Part shown: one piece after another, positions 48,476 through 58,100 of the stretch
How the letters are laid out: every line of letters begins with the position of its first letter
Numbering within the stretch: the first letter of the stretch is position 1
From: Epithemia pelagica
Taxonomy: Eukaryota > Bacillariophyta > Bacillariophyceae > Surirellales > Surirellaceae
Length of the DNA stretch: 64,000 nt
Direction of reading: 5' to 3'
Assembly (NCBI GenBank): GCA_946965045.2
Contig: OX337239.1
Coordinates: forward strand, 2,480,001 to 2,544,000
Notes under the pieces: model-generated
Database searches by the model: none
Told to the model about the DNA's origin: nothing
What the model saw: the letters and a program-made list of their open reading frames with translations, nothing else
Position numbers and translations under genes: made by a program

Positions 48476-50599
48476 TCAAGGCCCCTTTTGTTTCGCTCCC
48501 TTTTGATTCTCTGTTAGTTCGGAATAAAAGACATAGTCCGGCGACTGAAAGTAGCCAACATCTCGTTTCACAAAGACAAGTTTCTTGTTCCAATTGGTCT
48601 TGTTCTGGGGGTCTTGACAATGATGGAGTTTGTAATGACGTTGGGCATTGTTGAGGGCATGAATCAAGGTACAGACCGAAAAGGCTTGTCGAACATTGTA
48701 AGTGGGGTCCGTCGAGGACCGATTCGTTCGGGTGTCGGTGACCAACCACGAGGCAGTAAACTGATTGGCCACATTCACGGGTGGGTTGGCCAACCGGGGA
48801 GCCTTGCACGACAATATGTTGGAAGGCATTTTGTATTTGCCAAAAAAGTACGGACCCCAATTGTATCGTTGGCAATAATGAAAGACGCGCGGGAGAATCA
48901 ATTCGGCTCGTTGCTCTGGTGTATAATTTGGAAACGAGTTGGAACAAATGGCCGCAAGATGAGGATTCATGGTTGCGGTCGATACAGCCGTTGCCCGGTT
49001 GCCTTGTGTGCCCGTTTCTCCCAGCAAGTTTGTCTTCTTGTTGCGCTCCGTGTTGGTCGTATTCGTGCTCGTGTGATTGGGCATGGTGGCCAGTGTTTCG
49101 ACCAGATACCATCCTTCGGAAAATTTGGCATCGATCGACGACACCATAAAGGTCCGAGCCGTTTGATGGGGCAATTGCAAATGAGCTGCTGCCAAACAAT
49201 AGGCAAACATTTCGGCCAACAAATGGGGATATTGGTCATGGACACGGGGGACAAATTCACTCCATTGTCGGGCAATGGCATAAAAATCTCGTGCCGTGGC
49301 AATGTAGGGCGGACCAACAATGTAGGATTTTTGGGCTTGGTTGTGGGTCAGTTGGTCGACCGGGGAGGGTCCATCCAGGTCAACCAGAGGACCAAGCAAT
49401 TGACTGGTATTCACTTGCTTTTTCCATTGCAAGGAAAAGCCATACATTTGTCCCATGGGTGCGCCATGTCGAATGGCCGTTTGTGGCGATTCCTTGGCAC
49501 CCAAAAACTTCCATCCATCGTGTGAAAAGTCATTGTTCACAAAGGGCTCCAAGATTATTTGATCCGGGTCCAAGAGAATGACAATCGTATCGTCGTGCTG
49601 GGGATTTTCCTTGGCCATGGTTGTGTGGATTGTCGCTGTTTGCTTCTCGCGTGTTGCTGGGTTCTTAGTGTTAGTCGCGGCGGCATATTTTACAGTTTGG
49701 GTCTGTAGGGTGGTATAGGAGTATCCCAAAGCGTGTTCCATCCAATGAAGCGTTCCCAGTGGCTTGTTGAAATACTTGTACGGTCGAACCTGCGGTTTCA
49801 AGTATTGTCCATAATCGGGCGTAAAGTGAATATGAAAACGATCCTGACCCTTCATGGGTTCTTGAATTGTGGTACGAAACCATTCTCGCATGGATGCCTC
49901 TTCGTGAGCCGTGCGACAACCCGACACGATGCGTGTCACATTGCCTGGTTGACCCGATGTATAGACATGGTAAAAGAAGAGATAGGATTGCCAATCTTGC
50001 GATTGCGAACAGGCAGTCGAAAAGACGAGATGATACTGGACCGGCGTTGCTGTTGTTGTTGTCGTCGTCGAATGATTGGATGGAACCTCCTTTTTCGGCT
50101 CATGAATAATTTTGTAGTAGTCAGTGGGCGAATACGCAACGTCGCTCAGAGGATTAAATGGATCATTTGGATGTTGTTCTTTGGTTTGTTCTCGGAGTTG
50201 CTTTTCTAGTAGTAGTTGTTGCTGTTGCTGCAGCAAGGCCGGATGTGCCAAATGTCCAGTCGTTTGCAAGTCGTGGTGCGAAGGAACGACAACATGCAAC
50301 CCCGCTTGAAGAATGACTCCCAAAGTCAAGAGTGGGACCAACAAGGCGACTCGCAAGACCATCAAGGGCGGTCCTTTGTTGTTGTTGTGCGATCGAGGAT
50401 GGTTTGTATTCGGAGGAGCAGTGCTGGATTGGCCAGCGGCCGAAGGGACTCGCTTCGATCCATCCAGTGTATTAGATCGAACGGCTTCTTTCCTTGTTGT
50501 ACTACCGCTACCAGTCAGGCCGGATGACTTTGCCGACGAACGGGTTGAAGAATTTGCGTCCGAGGAGGAGACCACGGACAAAGTCTTGCGTTGTTGCAT
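48476..50599 (-). CDS. SGT/HPAT-like glycosyltransferase
   Basis: A 707-residue protein from ATG 50599. A membrane anchor lies near residues 70-95 after a basic Ser-rich tail. The luminal domain starts at HLVFSTACSQSQDWQSYLFF near residue 190 and continues with TRIVSGC. A DxD-like metal site, LLDPDQIILEP, lies near 342. YIVGPPYIATARDFYAIARQW and LLAEMFAYCLAAAHLQLPH follow. The 'FST-C-QDWQS' opening is typical of plant and algal peptidyl-serine alpha-galactosyltransferases (SGT) and hydroxyproline arabinosyltransferases (HPAT). It probably adds sugars to secreted proteins in the Golgi. The acceptor amino acid cannot be chosen. Intronless. Confidence 0.8.
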   Translation of the reverse strand: MQQRKTLSVVSSSDANSSTRSSAKSSGLTGSGSTTRKEAVRSNTLDGSKRVPSAAGQSSTAPPNTNHPRSHNNNKGPPLMVLRVALLVPLLTLGVILQAGLHVVVPSHHDLQTTGHLAHPALLQQQQQLLLEKQLREQTKEQHPNDPFNPLSDVAYSPTDYYKIIHEPKKEVPSNHSTTTTTTATPVQYHLVFSTACSQSQDWQSYLFFYHVYTSGQPGNVTRIVSGCRTAHEEASMREWFRTTIQEPMKGQDRFHIHFTPDYGQYLKPQVRPYKYFNKPLGTLHWMEHALGYSYTTLQTQTVKYAAATNTKNPATREKQTATIHTTMAKENPQHDDTIVILLDPDQIILEPFVNNDFSHDGWKFLGAKESPQTAIRHGAPMGQMYGFSLQWKKQVNTSQLLGPLVDLDGPSPVDQLTHNQAQKSYIVGPPYIATARDFYAIARQWSEFVPRVHDQYPHLLAEMFAYCLAAAHLQLPHQTARTFMVSSIDAKFSEGWYLVETLATMPNHTSTNTTNTERNKKTNLLGETGTQGNRATAVSTATMNPHLAAICSNSFPNYTPEQRAELILPRVFHYCQRYNWGPYFFGKYKMPSNILSCKAPRLANPPVNVANQFTASWLVTDTRTNRSSTDPTYNVRQAFSVCTLIHALNNAQRHYKLHHCQDPQNKTNWNKKLVFVKRDVGYFQSPDYVFYSELTENQKGAKQKGP

Positions 50600-51081
50600 G
50601 GCCGACAACGTTTTCACCTCTTCCTTCTTTTTCTATGTGCCTTGATTTACAACGTCCTCGTGAGCTTGTCTGTGGTCGGGATCATGTTCTATCCCCATAA
50701 AAGAGACCTCCCTCGTCGATCTGTCGATATGTGTCATGGTTGAGTTTGGATGCCGATCTTACTATAGGTGTAAAGTGTAGTCGGAAGTGTACGGTTGAGT
50801 GTCCGAAGTAATGTCATTCCTCTGTCCATGTCATCGAGTCGTCTATTCACAATACTACCCAGAGTCAATGTTTATTGAAAAGTTTGTTTACCATTATATA
50901 AATCTTAATAAAAACGATGGAAAAAGTAAGATGTTGCATGACATGCAATTCTCTCGTCTCTGTTTTTTACAATAGAGGGACGATTCAATGAGAATGAGAC
51001 CACTGATCATACTTTCATGTTCATCACTGGGTCCGGTTTTCGCTCTTTCGAGGCAATGATCCTCGTCTTCTGGGTACCAGA

Positions 51082-51658
51082 TCACAAGAAAAGAACGAGA
51101 GTCCCATGGTCCGAGCAGTATAGCTCATCATGACGATCAGTAGTGGTTCTCTTTCGAGAAATCTCATTGCTTGTGGAGGAAGGTTGACTTATTGTCAAGG
51201 CTTGGACCCCCGTACTTCTTCTTGTAGTTGCACTACTCGGGTCGACAAAGTGTGCACGTCGTCGCCACAACAGCAAATACTCGGCAGCCACCAAGAGCAG
51301 ATAAATGCCTGTCAACACATGGAGTGCCATGCGGGCATTGGGGCCAAAAGCCTGCTTGGGCCGATAAAAAATTTCCGTCGTATGCCACGCACGTGACCAA
51401 GCTGCTTGCATGGAACCACTCGTCCGGGGGACTCATGCCACCTCTAGAGAACACAAACACACCACCAACCAAAGATGGCAAAACAAAGATGGCTAATCCG
51501 TTGGACCAACCATTGGTTCGCAACGCCAGAATTCCTTGTTGGGTGACAAGAACCAAACAAGAAGTTGAGACTGTGGAAGGCAACTCTCGCAACGCCTCTA
51601 CTACGATTAGACCAACCTTCCAAGATGTCTCTCTAAATTGATCATTGAATTTAGACAT
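51082..51658 (-). CDS. Possible small two-exon membrane protein
   Basis: Two overlapping minus-strand frames, starting at ATG 51658 and ATG 51411, each contain a hydrophobic segment (GLAIFVLPSLVGGVFVF and VLTGIYLLLVAAEYLLLW). A 40-nt GT-AG intron (51441-51402 approximately) would join them in frame into one two-segment membrane protein. A 40-nt intron is unusually short beside the 82-322 nt introns elsewhere here, so this may be chance. Function unknown. Confidence 0.3.
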
Positions 51659-51833
51659 GACACCAGTAGTAAGAAAAACAAAACAGCCTCTTTCCTCCTA
51701 GCAGCGGCTGGGTTGCCATTGGAGAGAACGTCTGTTTTGGATTTCGAGCTTGTTTTTAGAACGCAAGAAACACAAGAACTGCTTCGTCCTGATCCCTTGG
51801 TGGCCTGTTTGCTCTGAGTTTTGAGAGTCACGT

Positions 51834-51990
51834 CATGACTTGGAAAAGACCAACATTACTTTGTTCAGATTCCTGACGACAAGGACAACGCGAGACATGA
51901 ACTTGTTCCTGGTACATGACTTGGAAAAGACCAAAATTACTCTGTTTGGATTTCTGACGACAATGAAAAGCGAGACATGAACTTGTTCCA
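51834..51990. repeat. 81-bp tandem duplication
   Basis: CATGACTTGGAAAAGACCAA begins one unit at 51834 and a second at 51915. Both run to CGAGACATGAACTTGTTCC with a few base changes and a short deletion in the second. It is non-coding, upstream of the weak small membrane-protein candidate. Confidence 0.75.
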
Positions 51991-52197
51991 ATCAGAAGCA
52001 CATATGACATTTTGAATGACCAGTCCAGAGTGGCTGATATACTTATTTAAATTTATGGTTACGAATGGATTATGAAAACGTGTACGCGTTTCGTCATTTG
52101 GATGTACATTGTGGGTCATGGTCTGTAAAGAGTACTAGAGTGCAAAACGCGTTGTCCATGGGACGACCATGTTTCACTTTGGAACATAAATGTTCTC

Positions 52198-52891
52198 TCA
52201 TGATCGGCCCCCGGCAACCATGTCTGCGGATAGTACGGCGTATGTTTTTTGCAAGGCTTGCAGATGTTTCTCACCAAATTGATCTTCTCGAAGTGTTTCT
52301 TTCAATGTATGGACAAGAGCCTCTCCCATCATGGCGAACATGGAGGGTTTGACACCGTATCTATTGTGTTTCCGTCCCAAATCGTACCTGGAGATTTCAT
52401 TGCGAACACAACCACGTGAGAGACAACACCCTAGAACTACACAAGGCAAAACAAGCTTTTTGCGGCCCAGTAGTCACTTACATGATTTCCGTGAGCAATT
52501 CACTGTCGGGTCCCAACATATCCATGGCCGTATCCAACATTTCAATTATGTAGGAAGCATGCATTTTGAACCGTTTGCTCAAAAGCAACTCGTCCGACTC
52601 CGGATCCAAGTTGGCACGAAATCCAAAGAGGATCTTGGCCTGTGGACAGAGTGTAAAAAGTCTAGGTAGACATGGAAGCAGCATTGAGGGGGAAATCGAA
52701 ACAACAATCGTGTCGTGAGGATCCAGAGTCGTTCGAACCACACACTTCTTCAAGACAAAGAAGTAATGAACGTACTTTTGAAAGAGGACAACTCCTGCTA
52801 CTTCTTGGTAATTCGGGACCCGCCGCAGAGCTTCCCAGCTATCCAAAACAAAGCTGATGGTTTCGTAACCAAGATCTTCTCCTTTCACCAT
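52198..52891 (-). CDS. Three-exon globin
   Basis: Exons 52891-52776, 52661-52482 and 52387-52198, with introns of 114 and 94 nt, both GT-AG (donors AA|GTACGT and AT|GTAAGT). The join gives a 161-residue single-domain globin. The A-helix Trp is W19. LFQKLFTLCPQAKILFGF spans the first junction and carries the CD-corner Phe. The distal His (E7) is H73 in RFKMHASYI. The proximal His (F8) is H106 in LGRKHNRYGV, whose exon start is at the second junction. No signal peptide, so probably cytosolic. Single-domain algal globins bind O2 or NO. The exon ends agree with the fold, which makes the gene model firm even though no single frame covers it. Confidence 0.85.
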
Positions 52892-55122
52892 TGTTGCAAC
52901 GTTGTACGGTTGTGATTCTTTGGTTTCGTGTGTTGAAATTTTGTGAGAAAAGTTCGTAGAAAGGCGAACACGAGAGCTAAAAAGAACCACAGCAAAATGG
53001 TTATTGGTTATTGTAAGTCGGCATTTGTCCATCCAGTCTGACGTGGAGAAAATTTCCAGTCACCGACCAATCAAATATTAGAAGTGCTTCGGGAATTCTG
53101 TGATTTCTCGCAGCTCCAAGTTATCGATTCAATGTGTTGACGACTGGAAGTAGTGTACACCAATTCAAAAAGATAGACTACATAATTTCAATAATTGATG
53201 ACATCCCTACCAGATTCGCGATTTTGTGAGCGGATGACCGATGACATCAGCATGGAGATGACGCCCAGCGGGACTCAAGTAGGATATGGCTATTCACTAT
53301 ATACACAAAAGTACATGATGGAATTGGGACTGAACTAGCTCCTTCGTATCGATTTTGTCTTCCCTTAGCTACCATCGAGTAGGAGAAGCCCATAACCTCA
53401 ACGTCCGAAATCCAAAACGGCTTCGAGCTTTCACACTTCCGAATCGATAAGAAAGATATACGACGAAATATTCCCAACAAACATCCGATAATGGGGAGGC
53501 TTTTTCAAAGGCTCAGCACGTTGTCTTAAATCTGACTGGCACCCACCGTCAGAAATGTAAATTACCACCGTAAAACCATGACTTTTTCACGACGCGTTTC
53601 ATTTTCATGTCTCACGCCAAATCCTCACTGTCTTCCGTAAAGGAGAAAGTGAACCACGTCATCGGAGACAAGGTGGAAAGTCGAGCAGACGGAATAAGTC
53701 ATCGAAATACGAGACGCAATATTATGCTGTATGAGCAATCGTTCTGTGGCAATCTGCTCGTACTCATGATGATGTATCCTAGACGTTTCGGTTATGGGCA
53801 CAATGTCTCTCGCTTCCCGAATCCCGAACCGGATAGTAATCGTACTTTCAATTTTTGGTTTGTTGGTTGTTGGACAACCAACGTTCATCGAACTCCTGCA
53901 GCTGGTTGGCTGACACATTGTGCAGCATAACAAAACTATTGGTTACGACGACAAGTGCCTCTGGCCTCTGGTTCGGGAATCCCAAACTCTGGATTCGGGA
54001 TATTCCTGAAAATCTCGGACACGAACGAATTGGATGACCCTGATCGAATCCAATCGTCTGGTGACTGATTCGGCATGAACGGAGGATTCGCTCCTCCTTC
54101 CAGCAGATGATCCTGGACGCTCCAGGGTGTGCATCTCATGGTTGGTTTTCCTCCTCCTTGGTCATTGAGAAGATGCTTGGCACGTTCCTGGCCATTGGTA
54201 GGTGGAGTAGTATCCTTACGACGAAAGCGATTGGTGACTGATTCGGCATGAACGAGGATTCGCCGAAACCTCTTTCCAGCAGATGATCCTGGACGCTCCA
54301 GGGTGTGCATCTCATGGTTGGTCTTCCTCCTCCTTGGTCATTGACAAGATGCTTGGCACGTTCCTGGCCATTGGTAGGTGGAGTAGTATCCTTACGACGA
54401 AAGCGATTTGTCTGTACCACGCTGTGGTCCATTTGCGCACAACCCCTTTCGGTAGACTACAATGAGAAATGAGACTGGAACTCAGTGCAATAAATCTCAT
54501 TCCCGGCCAGTATACAACGACACTTGTTTGCTTTCCGCCGATATGGCCGTGGTGTGGACTGAAAAATGGGACAAACGGAACGAACGTACCAATCAACCAA
54601 CGTTCCAAGAATGACAGTTTCCTGCAATGACAAGCACAAAACTGTAACGTCACACGATCCCCATGTGGTTTCCAGGAAGCCTCCCTTGCAGGAACGTGTT
54701 TGGTTTTGCAATTTTCTGGGTTTGTTGGCATCGCCGGACTCGACGACCACGCGACGGCAATTCTGTTCTCTCCGAACGATGGACCTCATACATCTACTAC
54801 TATCGAACGAATCCCCATTCTCGTCTTCACATTCTGTTTGAACTTTACGACTGAGGAGTTTATTGCAGAATTAGAAATAATAGGAGCGAGGGAAAGGAGC
54901 TTACGGAGTAGGACTCTAGAGGTAGGTTTGTACTCCTATGTGTATGCCGATGGCGTACGAGGTTGATATAATAAGCGACCCATCAGCGACAAAAGGGAAC
55001 TTGGAACTTCTGCATCAGAGACATCACCGACCATGAGATAAAGCGATTCGACGGCCAACGCAAACATACACACATACGTAGATCCATTGCAACTGGACTG
55101 GACTGAACGAGTAGCCACACTC
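52892..55122. other. 2.2-kb gap with a tandem repeat
   Basis: Mostly unannotatable. It holds a 173-bp tandem duplication at 54060-54407 and a TACTCCTA word at 54931-54938. It should also contain promoters for the globin gene (left) and the SIM/J-domain gene (right). No gene is supported in between. Confidence 0.4.
54060..54407. repeat. 173-bp tandem duplication
   Basis: Unit 1 starts at GGTGACTGATTCGGCATGAA (54060), unit 2 with the same words at 54233. Both run through CAGCAGATGATCCTGGACGC, CATCTCATGGTTGG and TTACGACGAAAGCGATT. They are nearly identical apart from a 4-5 base indel and a few substitutions. Minus-strand frames through the units share phrases but have no family similarity, so I treat this as non-coding. 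Confidence 0.8.
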
Positions 55123-58100
55123 ATGCCGGAGATTATTGACTTGAGCCAAGAAGAAGACGAAGAGGATGACCACCACCACCGCCACCATCAAGACTATGAC
55201 GATGTTGTGGTGGGTGCCGAGCTTCGGTGCGATGTCGTGGATTTGGTGGACAGCGATGTCGAAGAAGGTGATTTAGGAAGGTTTCGTGAATTGTCAGAGC
55301 GTTTATTTGCGCCATCCGGAAACAACAACAAGGACAAGAAGAAACCAAAACCTGTCAACCAACCGCAGCAGCCACCGGTCGCCCAAACAAATACGGTCCC
55401 TGTCCATCACGAGGCGTCGTCGGAGAAGCAAAAGCGAACTTCCAACAAGCAGGATGGCAAAGATCAGACAACAAGGAGTGTGGATCGTCCTGAGCTTTCA
55501 GCCGTGAACCACACTACCAAGAAGAAGAAAAAGAAGAACAAGAAGAAGAATATATTGGAGAGCGGTTCGTATCGAGCTGCCTCTGGAAACTTGGTATTCA
55601 TGTCGTGGGAACGCAAGTTGAAGGAAGAACTACAACGAACTAAAACACCAGCCAAGAATTTGTTGCACATGTGGTTTAGTCGCTTACCTGTACCCAACGG
55701 TGGAGTTTCCATTACCAAGGACAGCTACATTACATGGTGCGACCGATCCGGACGATCGTCTTGGCCGTGTCGGCATTTTTCTCTCTTTGTGGATCCCCGT
55801 ACAGGGCAGTGTTTTCCCTCCATTGGGAGACCTGGAGTCCGGGCCGACTCGGTTCGTGTCACACCGGAATGTACCTGGTTTCGGGGACCGGCATTGGCCG
55901 AACAGGGAGCTGCCTTTTGTGCACTCCAATGGTTCTTGTCGTCGTCCTCCTTCTCCTCCTCATCGTCCACGGAGGGCCCAGAGAAGCATGTTTCATCAGT
56001 CTTTGATTATTTCCATCCCTTTTTGCCGGATAAAAACTTTGATCCACCCATGGGAATGACACCCGAAGCCCTGGACAAGCTACTGGCTACCGTCCACAAG
56101 GCCAAGTCGTCTCGTTGTGAGGCACCATCATCACGCGTGGCGGCTCGTCCCCATGGTTTGGGTCGACATCTGGATCCAAGATTGCGTGCCAAAAACCCAC
56201 CACCCAGCATCATGATGGCGAGCAACCGTCCAGTCCAGGAACCGTGGACGGGAAAACAGGATTTGCCACACGAACCACGCAAGTTGCGTTCGAATGCACC
56301 ACGGGAACCTCGTCCGAAGGATCCTCCAAAGGACCCGGAACAATTGCAAACCATGGCGCATCGTCGCTCGGATCCTCGGTTATCATCGACTCCTTTGGTG
56401 CAGGAACGCGCCAAATCAAAATGTCCTCCTTCAATCAGAGATTACACTTCTCTTGGTGAGAATCCTTGGACTAGGAACCAGGCAAGCGCCGGCCCCTTGT
56501 CGGGAAAAAAGGATTGGCAACACGAACCACGGACGTTGCGTTCGAGTGCACCACTGGAACCTGCTCCGGTCGATCCTCCAAAGGACCCGGAACAAGTTCA
56601 AACAATGGCGCATCGTCGCTCGGATCCTCGGTTATCATCGACTCCCATGGTGCAAGAACGCACAAGATTGGAATATACTAAAGGTCCACCTTCCAACAGA
56701 GATTACACTTCTGTTGGTGAGAATCCTTGGACAGGGAATAACGCAAGGGCCGAACCCTTGTCGGGAAAAAAGGATTGGCAGCACGAACCGCGGACGTTGC
56801 ATTCGAATACACCACTGGAACCTGGTCCGAACGATCCTCCAAAGGACCCGGAACAAGTTCAAGCAATGGCGCATCGTCGCTCGGATGCCCGGCTTTCGTC
56901 GACTCCCATGGTCCAGGAACGCACGAAATTGGAATGTACTAAAAGTCCACCTTCCAACAGAGACTACACTTCTCTTGGTGAGAATCCTTGGACGGGGAAC
57001 AAGGCAACGGCCGAACCGAGCTTGCGTCCTGAAGCTCCACCACCAGTCATGACCAATTCCACCTTTGATGAAACGAGAAGAAGGGACGCTTCAAGGTCGG
57101 CACAAACTCTACCAGAGACCTTGACTACTTCCACGACTGAGATAAAGGATGAGGCAGGGGCGGAACGGACTTTGCGTCCAGGGGTTAAGGCATCTATGTT
57201 TGTTTCCACTTTCCAAGAAAATGGTGCCATGGAAAATACAAGGTCTGTCCCGACAATGTCACCTCCACCTGTCACCAAGTCTGGTGCACATGATGAGAAC
57301 GGCAATACGGAAGATCCATTCTGTCTGCGACCGAGCCAATTCCCTTTTTGTGTCCGTGACAGGCCAGAACAAATGAGTCATTGTAAGGACCCGCTTCCAA
57401 CCCCCAATGGAAATTCGGTGATTGATGACAATGGGTCGGCAGGAATATATAGCCAAGAGCCGTCGCCTATCACTGTGCCTTCATCGAATGAGGAACAGTT
57501 TGAGGCAATCGGCGTGAAATCAGATCAAGACGAACATGGTAGCGTTCCCAGTTCTTCCACGGCCGTCAAGGAAGAGGACCAACAAGAAAACAGTTGTTTC
57601 GAAACGACGCTACATGATAAGACGCTTCCGCCGACTCCGGTTCCTAGTATTTATCAGAAAATGGAAAATGGGATGACCGATGCCAAGCTCCAAGAGAAGG
57701 CCTCTACATTGCTGGCGGACCTTCCCGCTGTGAATCAAAATTCGTCAAGGAGCAATAGTGAATCGAACACGAGATTCCATAGAGCTTCACCTCGGACCAA
57801 AGAGCATTCCAATGTCCGCAACAGGACAGCACTGGGCAGTCCGAAATTGGAAGTGGACTTGTATCAACAATTGCCACCCCAGCAAAAAGAATCCACAGAT
57901 GTGATAGTGGACAGTGAAAGATCGCAAGCACAGTTCGATCGTGAGACTCGGTCGCAGATGCACGAGCACGACGGCGTCCAAGACAATTCATCGAAGAACG
58001 ACAGTGGAAGATCGATAGAAAAGCCGCCTTGCAAGGCTTTATCTCTGGCGCAAAATCTTTCCACTGTGGAAGGATCCGTCACCGTGGACAGTAGGGAATC

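Larger units (their letters stand above)
50600..52197. other. 1.6-kb gap with one weak gene candidate and a tandem repeat
   Basis: Besides the low-confidence candidate at 51082-51658 and the 81-bp tandem duplication at 51834-51990, no gene is supported. A/T-rich stretches at 50880-50935 may be a 3' region. Confidence 0.4.

Noticed and set aside
54060-54407. CRISPR-like array
   Set aside because: Only two 173-bp units with no spacers; it is a tandem duplication in a eukaryotic genome.
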